Below are positions 47,801-58,063 of a stretch of DNA of 64,000 nt, in pieces. The notes beneath the pieces are model-generated. The model had not been told where the DNA came from and did not search any database. It worked only from the letters and a program-made list of their open reading frames with translations. This stretch comes from Berberis thunbergii (lineage: Eukaryota; Streptophyta; Magnoliopsida; Ranunculales; Berberidaceae): the NCBI GenBank assembly GCA_003290165.1, contig QNQO01000195.1, positions 248,001 through 312,000 of the forward strand, in the 5' to 3' direction. A program made the translations under genes and the position numbers. Each line of letters begins with the position of its first letter. The first letter of the stretch is position 1.

Positions 47801-50749
47801 TTAGAAAGTGTTTCATTTTTGTTGGAATGAAACAAAGATATCAAATGATAAATTTTGTAATACATTGTGACTTGCGAGTGACCCCTAATACAGAGATGAA
47901 GCCCAATATGGTCAGCTGTTAGCTATTAGAAACATATTTCTCTTGTTTGCTTCACGCCTCCCAAAATGAAGTATTTTTTTTTTTGAAAGGCAAACAGGGT
48001 TTTTATAGGATCCCAGAACCCATAAAGATGCCACAAGCTGGGTTTGAACCCATGACCTAGTGGTACAATCCGCCAAGCTCTAACCGTTGAGATGTCATGC
48101 CATTGGAAACACACTTCTTTTGTTTGAAATTTGTTTTGGGTTGAAAGTTAACTTTGCTAAATCGCATGCAGAGAAAGAAGAGGGAAGAAGCAGTTGTAAA
48201 CTTTTTGTTTGTAAATTTTCATTTCTTGTTTGAAGAGGGAAGAAGAGGGACTTGAAGGAGAGGGAAGAGGGGCTAAGAGGAGAAGAATTGAGAGGAGAGG
48301 GAAGGCGTACCTGATTTGGAACTTCGAGTAGTCTGATCGATTTAGCAGCAACCCCTTCGGCTTGATGATTCGGTTGAAGGAAGGGAGGAAGAGAGGTTGA
48401 TGATTCAGATCTACTTCTCTTCTTCGGTTCTCCATCGCTCCATCGCTCCAAATCGGCTGCAAAACAGAGACAAATCGATTAGTTTTTTTTACATATATAC
48501 AGACCGACAAATTGGCGAGTCAGTTGGGCCGATTAAGCGCTGACTCTCCGATTTTTGACCAATTTTGTTGGTTTCGCTTAATGCCAACCGAGTCGATCTT
48601 GTGCGTTTTGGTCCAACCCCGCATAGCGATTTTTGACAAATTTTCGGCCGCATTAATAGCCCAGTCTGCAATGGAGCGACCACGTAGAAAAACCCCTTGG
48701 TTAGGAGAGATTATCTGTTCAAGAAGGGGTTTGAGGCGGTTGGCCATGATTTTTTAGATAACTTTATAAATCACATTGCAAAGCTCAATAGGACGAAATT
48801 TATCTGGAGTTACAAGATTGTTGACTTTGGGTATAAGTGCAACAAAGGTGTCGTTGAGCTTGGGATCCAGTTGACGAGTGATGAAGAAATTCTTTACTAC
48901 GAGGACATCAAATATCCCAATAGTACTAGGAAAAGAAGGCATGAAAACCATCTGGTCCAGAGGCCTTATGACTACCCATGACAAAAACTACTATTTGGAT
49001 TTCTGTATCAGAAGGAACAACATAAGGGCTTTGTTATTGTCAACCGTGATAACCTGGTTAAAAACGGAGATGATGTCCGGATCGAGTTCACGAAGGAAGA
49101 AGAGAAGATGTTGCATGCACTATATTATGTAATTTGACCTACTAGTTGCAATTTACCAAGAGAAGAATTCATATAAACATTGAAGCTAATACATGAGGGT
49201 GCACTTGGAAAAGTATTAAATCTGAACCTCATTTTGAAGGTGCCACCAGAGTAATGTCAAAGTTTTGGTTCAGGCTCTTCGGGGCTAATTAAGTGGATCA
49301 TCTAGGGTTAAAATTCCAAGTGCTAATGCAAAGCTTAGGGGATGTTTTGCATACAATCCAATTCCATGGAAAGTAGCCCACCGCAAAGGCTTTTTCAAAA
49401 GTGTGATCATGGACAAACACAAACTATGGAAATTGCATTCTTTAGTTTCTCATAAAATATGAGAATTCAATTCTATACTGGGAGCAAGAGTAAGATCCCC
49501 ACATAAATGGGAGCCAGAATGTTATCTTGAACCTCACTCTCTTCCTTAATCATCTCCTCTTATCCACTGTCTATTTCACTCCTCTCTTTACAAGTTTAAT
49601 TGCAGCTATTAAGCTGCGATACATAGTCACAGTGTATCCAATCCAAGTCTGCAATACTAAAAATAGTGAGACTTTTCAGAAAGTGAGATCCAAAGTGTTC
49701 CCCAAGCTCGTTCCTTGTGCTATTTGGGTTTGAGGAACAAAATTATTTTTAAAGAGAGGAGAGCGATTCTTCATAGCCTCTTAGTGGACGTGGTTTCTAT
49801 TTGGAATTGTTTCTTTATACTAGTTTAAAAGGTGGAGGGTTTCAAAAGTGATCTCTTAATACTATTTGGATAACTGTTGTACAACTTGTATGATCTGTTG
49901 TAATCAGTGAATAAAAGTTTTATTGAGATAAGATTTAGGGTGGAAAGGCCCTACTCCAAAAGAAATTCTCTTCTACCTGACATTGTATTTTGGGCCTAAC
50001 TTTTGGCGCTGTAATAAAATTCAGAAAACCTGATGTGTTGCTTAATGTTCTCATGGAATAGATATAAATGTACTCTTCTTTATTAACAACTTTGCTTAAT
50101 TTTTTTCTGTATTTCTTATGATGGTTTGTATTAATATAAATTTGGTTTCTGATGGCATTCAATAATTTGCATAAATTCTCAGGAGCTGAAACTTCGCCAC
50201 CTTGCAATTGTTGTGTTGGCTTTCATTGCATCCTCTGGCAAATCAGGCTTTGAGGTTATCTTGAATCCTAGAATATCTGATAGGTTTAACTTTCTGGAGT
50301 TGATTATGCAACTATTGGCATCAGAAATGGATGCAATAGCAGCAGAGCCAGTTAAACTTACAGAAATATGTAAAGAAAGGTACTATTTTTTTTTAGCTTC
50401 TATATGAACTATTGCATCTTTCTCATAGCTTTCATACTTTAGGGTTGTCGAAACCGTTTGCTAATCATAGTTTGACAAACTACTTCATTGCAGGTTTTCA
50501 CTGATTCGGGAGGCACTGATTCTTCTAAATAGACTTGCAGCAAATCCTGCCTACTCATCAGCTGTCTTGCAGTCACTGACAAGCAGCAGAGACATAGCAA
50601 CCTTGACCATTGATGTCATAAACAGGATGTCTAAGATATCCGAGGACCGATGGAGAGTTGACAGTAACAAAAGGAGGAAGTTAGCGGACGAGATTGTGGA
50701 TTTAACTCGTGTATTTAGATCAAGAGTTTATGCCTATTTGGAACATTGA
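29708..50749 (+). CDS. SUV2: ATRIP homologue SENSITIVE TO UV 2 (ATR checkpoint)
   Basis: Thirteen exons: 29708-30010, 30114-30152, 31977-32092, 33643-33971, 34072-34103, 34182-34559, 36839-36907, 39348-39430, 42548-42886, 42964-43070, 44252-44409, 50183-50379 and 50494-50749. They join to 2406 nt, 801 aa, with all phases matching. The protein is the plant ATRIP, which brings the ATR kinase to RPA-coated single-stranded DNA. The N-terminus has an acidic amphipathic stretch ([13 protein letters not shown], a candidate RPA-binding segment), a Gln/His-rich tract (about 36-48) and a coiled-coil (about 95-140, VSEKVNIL...[16 protein letters not shown]) for ATRIP dimerisation. A long helical repeat-like C-terminal region follows. 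Exon 9 must use the acceptor GCTCAG|GGACAAT; the nearer-looking CAG at 42531-42533 breaks the frame. Introns 6, 8 and 11 are swollen with repeats. Confidence 0.92.
30730..30754. repeat. (GT)n(AT)n microsatellite in SUV2 intron 2
   Basis: A GT run followed by an AT run in intron 2. Degenerate GCCTAGGC-type repeat sequence, resembling a decayed transposon, surrounds it at 30850-31170. Confidence 0.85.
31373..31401. repeat. T12-G17 homopolymer junction
   Basis: Twelve T bases directly followed by seventeen G bases in SUV2 intron 2. G17 can form a G-quadruplex and is error-prone in sequencing, so its exact length is uncertain. Confidence 0.8.
34887..35103. mobile_element. Tourist-like MITE, copy 2
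   Basis: A 217-bp element with ends GGGTCTATTTGGTT and AACCAAACATACCC, flanked by TAA (34884-34886 and 35104-35106). The interior (TTATGCAAxxTTCGCTGTTTG, GAATTCAAGTCCGAG, ATTTCCATGTCTATTTT) matches copy 1 at 10251-10472 in the same orientation. It lies in SUV2 intron 6. Confidence 0.88.
35600..36260. repeat. GC-richer repeat remnant in SUV2 intron 6
   Basis: A compositionally distinct block contains AAGGCACTTCGATGCTTAAGTTAG and a CCCGGGGGC stretch, a pattern I associate with plant LTR-element sequence. No paired LTR, TIR or open frame was seen, so it is called only as a repeat remnant. Confidence 0.35.
39541..39605 (-). mobile_element. SINE-type 3' module in SUV2 intron 8
   Basis: Read on the minus strand it ends CTGGGATCCGATTAAAACC, then CTGCTCGCCTTTCG and a poly(A). 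The same 3' module with poly(A) closes the tRNA-like SINE at 47974-48106. The tRNA-like head is not evident here, so this is a truncated or divergent copy. Confidence 0.55.
40341..40652 (-). other. Unassigned 103-codon frame in SUV2 intron 8
   Basis: A 312-nt minus-strand frame containing [14 protein letters not shown] do not recognise it. No neighbouring exon continues it, and the surrounding sequence looks like repeat DNA. It is most likely a fragment of an old insertion rather than a gene. Confidence 0.2.
43134..43344. mobile_element. MITE with GGTTGCATGGAAT termini
   Basis: Inverted ends AGATATGCTTGGTTGCATGG on the left and CCATGCAACCGAAATACCC on the right are reverse-complementary over about 20 bp with a few mismatches. 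Left and right flanks are TAA and TTA. This suggests a diverged Tourist-like or hAT-like MITE in SUV2 intron 10, of a different family from the copies at 10251 and 34887. Confidence 0.55.
44527..44600. repeat. 37-bp tandem duplication near the LINE 3' end
   Basis: GTTGAATACAATxTTGATGG followed by CCTGCAGTAATAGCCA is present twice in succession, just inside the LINE tail. Confidence 0.75.
45968..46585 (-). repeat. 309-bp tandem duplication inside the LINE
   Basis: Units 45968-46276 and 46277-46585 are nearly identical; I count about six differences (for example AACGTAA/AATGTAA and CAACGAG/CAAAGAG). The length is divisible by three, so a 103-residue stretch including [20 protein letters not shown] is repeated, each copy closing with the same in-frame stop. 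Confidence 0.85.
47408..48639. mobile_element. MULE-like insertion nested in the LINE
   Basis: LINE coding sequence stops at ...INAAEN on one side and resumes at [12 protein letters not shown] on the other. The intervening 1.23 kb is flanked by ATTTTCTGC (47399-47407) and ATTTTCGGC (48640-48648), a 9-bp duplication with one mismatch. A 9-bp duplication is the mark of Mutator-like elements. Ends are rich in ATGCGG/GCGG motifs but do not form a strong inverted repeat. The interior contains leader- and exon-like sequence (48157-48450, minus strand, ending in an AATCAG|GTACGC donor), so it may carry a captured gene fragment. Confidence 0.55.
47974..48106 (-). mobile_element. tRNA-derived SINE nested in the MULE-like insertion
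   Basis: On the minus strand: a tRNA-like head, GGCATGACATCTCAACGG then TTAGAGCTTGGCGG; a B-box-like GGGTTCAAACCC; the 3' module CTGGGATCCTATAAAAACCC then TGTTTGCCTTTC; and a poly(A). This is the layout of a plant SINE with a Pol III internal promoter. Its 3' module is shared with 39541-39605. Confidence 0.7.
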
Positions 50750-52489
50750 CATGCACTCAGTTCCTTTTCTCAATGTCATTTTGCTCAAGTTGTGGAATCA
50801 GCCGACAGCAGCAGAGTAGCCTACAACGATTTCTATTTTTCAAAGTTGTTAGTGAAAATCAGCTGAAAACACCACTTCAGCCTGAACTCGTAGACCTTCA
50901 AAGCTCACGGTCTGTATTCTGCTGCCATGGTAAGGCAATTTTTGTCAGGTTTGGGATGGTTGCTATATGACCAGCTCGTATTGTACATATATAGAAACAA
51001 CATACTTTTTTTTAGAAATATATTTATCAAACCAAATTTCATTGAAGCAAACTTGAGTCAATTCAGTGGTTTGGAAAAGTTTGTTGGTTGGCCGAGGCAT
51101 GTTTAAATGATCTCATCTTCGATGTGCCCAGAAAGGGGTTTTCTTTTTCTTTTCTTTTTTTGCTGATGCCATGGAGCACTTCAGAAAGCTTTGCTTGACA
51201 AATACATTAATGATTAAGCTGGCTTCGGTGGAAATCTGAAATTTAGTGAAGACTTCTGCATTGGTTCGGGAAGTTGTGTCTGTGTACCATTGGCAGAGAG
51301 AACGTTATCTCGTAATATTTCCTCGACTGTTATGACAACATTTACATTGCCACAGCTCTTTATTTTCCGCTATGCACACTGTACCAAAAGCGACGTTGTC
51401 TCCATTGTCTGCGATGCTGATGCTTAGTCCATTTCAGAATAACAGAAAATGATAAGAAGAATCAGTTACAAGATTTGAAGGGAAGGGAATAATCTTCAGT
51501 TTTAATTTAATACTGAAAAGGAAAATGAACTTGAGATTAAATAGAATAAGCATCTCAATTAATCATCGATTTTCTCATGGGAGTAGAATAACTTTAAAGA
51601 AATATTACTGGTTTTGTCATATCTTTTCGAATTCGACTTATTCCATATGTCACAAGTCTATCGCTTAGCTGGTACTCCATTGGTAGCTCACACATTTAGG
51701 ATGGTTTACTAAATTTTTTATTTTTATTTTTATGATGAAACAAAGGCTGAGGTTGTATTGATTTATCCATGACAATTCACTCGAAAAAGACAATTGCATG
51801 ACGTCTCTACCATTCAAATCGTTTTCATAAAAATCATTTAATTCCGACATTGTGAGTCCATCAAATGTTAGGTTAAAATCTGTATAAAATGGAAAGACTC
51901 ACAAGTCATGACAATGTCACTATTGAAAGGGGCTACAAAAATGTTGACATAGGCTGAGTTTTTTTTTTTTTTTTTGGGTAGATGTTCTCCATAGCATGAA
52001 GATCTTATAAAAAAAGGTGATATGATAATTTATTTGATGTAGACCTTATAAACTTGCCACTGGTATGCAAATTATTTATTTCTTGTCATGATTATCAACC
52101 GTTGATCTTTTTATTTATTTATTAATCCATATTTGAAGGACACATGATTGTTAAGACTACAATATTGATGACGCTTGATATCTCGTTGCCTCTATCTCGC
52201 ATGGAAATTTTCTTTCGCTCCGGTTCATCACCTCTACCTTGCATGAAGCGGTCCATCTAAGCAGCTACATTCCATATCCGAAGGCTTGTCAACGGCGGAG
52301 CACACATACTCCTAATAATAAGGCGAAAACTCACAACATTCTAATTGGTTAGTATCGAATCCGCGACCTCTCAAAAGAAGAGCAAATATTCAACCAACTA
52401 AGCTACAAACTCATGGTTATCTATGAATATCACCATCATGTACCATCACACATGATAAGAACATGAGGGGTAAAAATTGCTTCAGCTAA
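50750..52489. other. SUV2 3' flank and intergenic spacer
   Basis: The first 250 bp probably include the SUV2 3'UTR. The remainder is AT-rich, with a poly(T) run at 51960-51976, and has no recognisable gene or complete element. Confidence 0.55.
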
Positions 52490-52494
52490 GGATC

Positions 52495-53063
52495 TGATAA
52501 GCCTCCAATATACAAGACTTATCAAAGACGTCAGCACCATAGGAGTCATCAATGAACCAATGAGGAAGTTGTAGGAAGGCATACAATAGCAAGTTCCAAT
52601 AGCAAGCAGTCATACAAGTTCCAATAGCAAGCAACCATACAAGTTACCACCAAAAGAGCAGCAGCAGGCATACAAGGATTACAAGGTACCAACAGAAAAT
52701 CAGTGCTCTGTTAGAAGTATTGCTCTGTTAGTATTTTGTTAATTAGCAAGTGGATGCTTTGTTAATATTCAGTTAAGCAAGTTGTTGTATTAGGTAGGCA
52801 AGTTGTACAAGTTGTTGCATTAAGTAGGCAAATTGTTGCTCTGTATAATGACCATAGAAAGAGATCCTATATAAGAGAAATCAGGAGGAAAAACGGGATT
52901 CATTCAATTTGTAAAACATTTGTACAAAGAGCATTTGCTCAGTGGAGAGTTTGAGGCCTCTCGAATTGCCTATGAACAGAATTCAATAAAGCTTTCATTC
53001 AGTTTCCAATTTTTTGTGCTATTTTCTTCCTGTTCTTTATAGTTCTTTCTGCAAGTTATATCA
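52495..53063 (+). repeat. 5' LTR (569 bp)
   Basis: It begins TGATAAGCCTCCAATATAC and ends GCAAGTTATATCA. It is 78 bp longer than its partner because AAGTTCCAATAGCAAGCA and CAAGTTGTTG-TTA-GTAGG motifs are locally duplicated (about 52591-52650 and 52780-52840). A TATA-like CCTATATAAG (52868) and AATAAA (52985) are present. Confidence 0.92.
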
Positions 53064-53065
53064 AA

Positions 53066-53078
53066 TTGATATCAGAGC
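53066..53078 (+). other. Primer-binding site, tRNA-Met type
   Basis: TTGATATCAGAGC directly follows the 5' LTR. It differs by one base from TGGTATCAGAGC, the usual complement of the plant initiator-Met tRNA 3' end. Confidence 0.8.
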
Positions 53079-53080
53079 AA

Positions 53081-53998
53081 TTGATCTGGGATGACAGGGA
53101 AGTCTCAACAATTCAGTCTGGAACAACCAATCTGGCAGCCAGGGTTAAAATGATAGAAGGAATGATCGATTTGGTCCAACAGGATAATGGTTCAATCAAG
53201 GAAGAGATTAACACCATTGTGCAGAAATCAGAACACTTAGTAAAGTTGTATGAGGAATCTTCAAGAGTGGCCTCTTCTTCGGAGCAATCCAAGGAGGCCG
53301 AAGGTGCTGTTTTAGGATATAAAGTATCAATGATGGAAGAAAGGGTGGGTGTCCATGGCCACAGACCTGAAAACAGATTTAGAAGGCTTGAGATGCCAGT
53401 TTTTGATGGGGTCAATCCGGATGGGTGGATCTTGAAAGCGGAAAGGTTCTTTCAATTGCAACATTACACCAACGACAAAAAGTTGGAGGATGCAGTGGTG
53501 GGTTTCGAGGGAGACGCGCTGATTTGGTATCAATGGGAGCACAAGAGACGTCCCATCTTATTGTGGGAAGAGTTGAAGAAATTGTTGTTGATACAACTCC
53601 GCTCGACATCCGAAGGGACACTTTGTGAACAATTTCTAGCACTCAGACAAGAAGGTAATGTGTCGGATTATCGACACCAATTCATCATTCTGGCAGCGCC
53701 ATTAGATCAACTTCTCGAGGAGTTATATATCAGTAAGTTTGTTAATGGTCTTAAGCCCCAAATCAAAATAGAATTGAGGATATTGGAACCCCCTTCTCTG
53801 GGCCGGACCATGACTCTAGCCCAATTGATTGAAGAAAAAAACCAGTTGATGACTGTAGCCCAAGCCCACATACACATCGATTTAGGGTTAATGAAAACCC
53901 TAAATCAGAAGAATTGGGGATTCGATCGCAGACAGGGGGGTTTTCGGGAGTTTGAAGAGGGGAGATTGATATTGGAAGAGGGATCTTTAGGCGATTGA
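53081..53998 (+). pseudogene. Ty3/gypsy Gag capsid region
   Basis: An open frame encodes a coiled-coil N-terminus and the retrotransposon Gag core (MPVFDGVNPDGWILKAERFF, DALIWYQWE, FLALRQEGNVSDYRHQF, FVNGLKPQIK). No in-frame ATG lies near the element start, so the true initiation site has been lost or shifted. The zinc knuckle follows at 54031 after a frame break. Confidence 0.85.
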
Positions 53999-54030
53999 GT
54001 GAGGAAGAACTTTGGCAACCATGAGAGAAG

Positions 54031-54549
54031 GTGTTATGCTTTCGTTGTGATGATAAATTCGGGCCAAGACATCGGTGTAAAAATAAGGAACTTAGTGTGT
54101 TGGTCACTCAAAAGGAAGAGATCTTGGAAGAAGAAGAAGAAGGGGCTGACGTCGAGCAAGGGGTCGATGTAGAAGCTGCCGAGGTAGATGGGAGAATGGA
54201 GATCTCTTTGAATTCGGTGGTGGGATGGACTACACCAAATACCTTGCATCTCAAAGGTAAGATTGGTGAACAAGAGGTAGTGGTCTTGGTGGATAGTGGG
54301 GCTACCCACAATTTCATTGCAAGTAGCTTGGTCGAGAAGCTGGGTTTGAAGGTCGCATCTACGGGTTCCTATGGAGTGACCATGGGGAATGGAGAATCAG
54401 TGAAGGGCTGGGGAGTTTGCAAGTCAGTATCATTGGCACTCTCAGAGCTCGTGGTAGAAGAAGATTTTCTACCCTTGAATTTGGGAGGCTTGAACGTCAT
54501 TTTAGGGATTAAATGGTTGGCAACTTTGGGGGTTACTCAGACCAATTGA
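54031..54549 (+). pseudogene. Ty3/gypsy zinc knuckle and aspartic protease
   Basis: It begins with a CCHC-type knuckle (CFRCDDKFGPRHRC), followed by an acidic linker and the protease with the active-site block VLVDSGATHNFI and a later NVILGIKWLATLG. The frame ends early at 54549, and related sequence continues in another frame. Confidence 0.88.
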
Positions 54550-54561
54550 AAATCTCAGATA

Positions 54562-55850
54562 ATGAGATTCAAAAGTGGGGGAGTAACCAAAACACTACGG
54601 GGAGATCCGACATTAGGGAAGTCCTTGGTTTCGTTAAAAGCAATGTGGAGGACTATCCGCCGAGAAAAACAAGGGGTGATGATGGAGTTTGGGAAGCTGG
54701 ATGCAACTAGGGAAGTGGTCGGAGCACCTGGGAGTGAAATTAAGAGGGTATTGGAGAGATTTCAGTTGGTATCCAGTGAGAATTCTGGTCTACCTCCCTT
54801 AAGAGGGCATGAACACACAATATGTCTGCGTGAGGGAGCTTTGCCAGTCAACGATAGGTCTTACATGTATCCCCAATTCTAGAAGGATGGGATCGAAAGG
54901 CTGATTTAGAAAATGGCGATGTGCATTATACGGCCAAGTAAGAGTTCGTTTTCAAGTCTCGTATTATTGGTTAAAAAAAAGGATAAGAGTTGGAGATTCT
55001 GTGTGGACTACTGGGCGTTGAATAAGGAAACCGTCCCTGATAGATTTCCAATACCAGTCATCGACGAGCTACACGAGGCCTACTGGTTTTCCAAATTGGA
55101 TTTAAAATCCGGTTATCATCAAATTCGTATTAAGGGGGGAGATGGGAAAAAAACAGTCTTTCAGACTCATGAAGGCCGTCACGAATTTCTGGTAACGCCT
55201 TTCGGTTTAACGAATGCTCCCGCAATCTTTTCAGGCGTTGATGAATGAAATTTTCAAGCCCTATTTGTGGAGGTATGTCATAGTGTTCTTCGATGATATA
55301 TACTAATATATAGTTCTGGGTTAGAAGCTCACTTGGAACATCTATCAACGGTATTGGCGTTGCTGGAACGACACAAATTTTATGCAAATAGGAAGAAGTG
55401 TGAGTTTGGCAAGCAGGAATTAACCTATTTGGGTCATGTGATCTCCTGTAACAGTGTTTCTGTTGATCCGTCCAAAATTTCGGCTATGTTAGAGTGGTCG
55501 ATGCCTAAGTGCATCACGGAATTGAGGGGTTTTCTGGGATTGACGGGGTATTATAGAAAATTTTTCAAGGGAAACAGTACAGTGGCTTGGTCACTAACTT
55601 AGAAGCTTAAAAAATTAATTTTGGGTGGAATGCTGAAGCACAAGCTGCATTTCAAGTTTTGAAACAACGGATGACCGAAGTGCCTGTTTTGGCCACGCTC
55701 GAATTCTCGAAAATATTTGTGATTGAGACCGATGCATTAGGCTATGGGTTGAGAAAAATGTTGATGCAGGAACAACGATCGATTGCGTATTTTAGTCAAG
55801 TATTGGGACAACAAGCAAGACATAAATCAGTGTATGAGAAAGATTGATGG
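54562..55850 (+). pseudogene. Ty3/gypsy reverse transcriptase and RNase H
   Basis: RT blocks: [43 protein letters not shown], the catalytic [15 protein letters not shown] and LRGFLGLTGYYRKF. The RNase H start VIETDALGYG is present. Stops lie near 54880-54910, at 55246-55248 (a 1-base insertion before the catalytic block), near 55305 and at 55600, so the protein is broken at several points. Confidence 0.88.
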
Positions 55851-56492
55851 CTATCGTGTTTGCCATTGCCAAATGGAGACCGTATCTACTGGGACAACGC
55901 TACTGGGACACCGATTTATAGTGTGCACTGATCAGAAGAGTCTTTAAGTTTTTGTTGGAACAAAGAGTCATTGGGGTAGAATATCAGAAATGGATAGTAA
56001 ACTCATGAGTTACAACTTTGAGATACATTACAAGGAAGAAAAGAAGAATACCGCCTCCGATGCCTTATCAAGAGTTCAGCCCGTATCTGAGTGTTCCACA
56101 TTAGTACTTCCCCAATGGAGAGACTGGGATAAATTGAACGTTGAACTGGAAGCTGGTGAATAGCTTCGACAGATTAGAAATGACCTTCAAAATGGGAGCA
56201 ATGCTTCGGTGGGGTTTGAGTTACGCCATGGTCTGTTGTTTTACAAGGAACGGTTGGTATTGTCTCGAAAATCATCTTTTCTTTCCCTTATTTTTAAAGG
56301 ATTTCATGGTTCACCCATGGGGGACATTCTGGGGAAACGAAAACGTATCAGCGGTTGGCTAGGGAACTCTATTGGGTTGGTATGAGGTCGAATGTTGCTC
56401 GAATGGTGGCAGAGTGTGAAGTGTGTCAAAGAAATAAATATATGGCCACCTCTCCAACATGTATGTTATAGCCAATTCCCTTACCAGCTCAA

Positions 56493-57071
56493 GTGTGGGA
56501 TGACATCACGATGGATTTCATCGAAGGGTTGCTAATATCCAGTGGGCTAGATACGATTTTGGTGGTGGTGGACCGTTTGAGCAAATACGTGCAATTTGTT
56601 GGGATGCGCCACCTTTTCACGGTCGAGACAGTTGCTACAACATTCATACAAGAGGTAGTAAGGCTTCATGGGATTCTGTTATCAATCATTACGGATCGTG
56701 GTAGAATTTTTCTAAGTCATTTCTGGAAGGAAGTATTTCGTTTACAAGGTACTTTTCTAAAGTGAAGCACCGCATATCATCCCCAAACTGATGGGCAGTC
56801 TGAAGTGGTTAATTGTTGTCTAGAAACATATTTGCGATGTTTTGCTTCCAGTAAACCCAAGCAATGGGCAAGGTGGTTGATGTGCGCTGAATACTGGTAT
56901 AACACTTCTACTCACTCTTTTCTTGGGTGCTCCCTTTTCAAAGCATTATATAGAAGAGATCCTCCAAAATTACTAAAAGTGGATCAAGGAAGTACTACTG
57001 TTTCCACAGTAGAACAAATGTCGTTGGATCGAGATGCTGCCTTAGATGATTTGAAGATGCAATTGCTTTGA
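56493..57071 (+). pseudogene. Ty3/gypsy integrase core
   Basis: The core block WDDITMDFIEGL carries the first catalytic Asp. ILVVVDRLSKY and the second Asp in SIITDRG follow; a TGA at 56763-56765 then separates this frame from the YNTSTHSF segment. An HHCC-like region lies upstream at about 56380-56440 (CEVCQRNK). A chromodomain-like tail (about 57440-57545, QWKGLPVF-stop-ATWEESELI) precedes the 3' LTR and indicates a chromovirus-type lineage. Confidence 0.85.
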
Positions 57072-57572
57072 GCTCAACAAAGGATGAAGCGTTAGGCTGA
57101 TTTGTCTAGTCGAGAGGTGACATTTACAGTGGGTTATTTAGTTTTTTTGAAGTTAAGGCCCTACTGTCAGTAGTCATTGGCAAAACGAGGAAATAAAAAA
57201 CTCGCCGCAAGGTATTATGGCCTTTACAAGGGTCTTCAAAAAATTGGTGAGTAGCCTATAAACTGGAATTGCCAACAACATCGCAACTACATCCAGTTTT
57301 TCATGTTTCCAGTTGCGAATGGTTGTAGAGAATGGATTTACATCAACAACCCTTCCTCCTCATCTAAATGCAGATTTAGAGCTGCTGGTTACTCCTGAAG
57401 CAGTCTTAGACTACCGCTCTAAGTCATTGCAAACTAATTTTTCTGATGAAGTTCTAATACAGTGGAAGGGATTGCCTGTTTTTTAGGCCACTTGGGAGGA
57501 ATCTGAGTTAATTCAACAACAATTTTCTGATTTTCACCTTGAGGACAAGGTGATTGCTTTGGGAGGAAGAAT

Positions 57573-58063
57573 TGCTAAGCCTTCAATATACAAGACTTAT
57601 CAGAGATGCCAAAACCATATGAGTCATCAATGAACCAGTGAGGAAGTCGTAGGAAGACATACAATAGCAAGTAATCATACAAGTTACCAGCAGAAGAGCA
57701 ACATCAGGCATACAAGGATTACAAAGTACCAACAGAAAATCAGTGCTCTGTTAGAAGTATTGCTCTGTTAGTATTATGTTAATTAGCAAGTGAATGCTTT
57801 GTTAATATTCAGTTAAGCAAGTTGTTGCATTAGGTAGGCAAGTTGCTGTCCTGTATAATGACCATAGAAAGAGATCCTATATAAGAGCGATAAGGAGGAA
57901 AACAGAGATTCATTCAATTTGTAAAACATTGTACAAAGAGCATTTGCTCCATAAAAGAATTTGAGGCCTCTCGAATTATCTATAAACAAAATTCAATAAA
58001 GCTTTCATTCCGTTTCCAATTTTGTATGCTCTTTTCTTCGTGTTTTTTCTGCACGTTATATCA
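57573..58063 (+). repeat. 3' LTR (491 bp)
   Basis: It begins TGCTAAGCCTTCAATATAC and ends GCACGTTATATCA, followed by GGATC. It lacks the local duplications of the 5' LTR. Many point differences between the two LTRs indicate an insertion that is not recent. Confidence 0.92.

Larger units (their letters stand above)
44471..49135 (-). mobile_element. Degraded L1-type LINE in SUV2 intron 11
   Basis: In antisense to SUV2, coding blocks run from RT N-terminus ([16 protein letters not shown] at about 48860, [23 protein letters not shown] at about 48700) through [12 protein letters not shown] (47300-47338), [15 protein letters not shown], the catalytic LLYADN (last D changed to N) and a zinc-finger-like C-terminal block (45397-45666). 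An RNase H-like end (44700-44894) follows, then an A-rich tail, seen as poly(T) at 44471-44492. It is 5' truncated near 49135, has about 50 residues of RT deleted after AKAYD, and has many stops. It is dead, and it is interrupted by the insertion at 47408-48639. Confidence 0.85.
52495..58063 (+). mobile_element. Decayed Ty3/gypsy LTR retrotransposon (chromovirus-like)
   Basis: A 5.57-kb element flanked by the 5-bp target duplication GGATC (52490-52494 and 58064-58068). Two LTRs (52495-53063 and 57573-58063) begin TG and end TTATATCA. A tRNA-Met-type primer-binding site follows the left LTR, and a purine-rich GGGAGGAAGAA precedes the right one. The domain order gag, protease, RT, RNase H, integrase, chromodomain-like end identifies Ty3/gypsy. 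Each domain has stops or frameshifts, so it is not autonomous. Confidence 0.93.

Noticed and set aside
47974..48106. Functional tRNA gene
   Set aside because: A tRNA-like head and B-box are visible, but the poly(A) tail and shared 3' module identify a SINE.
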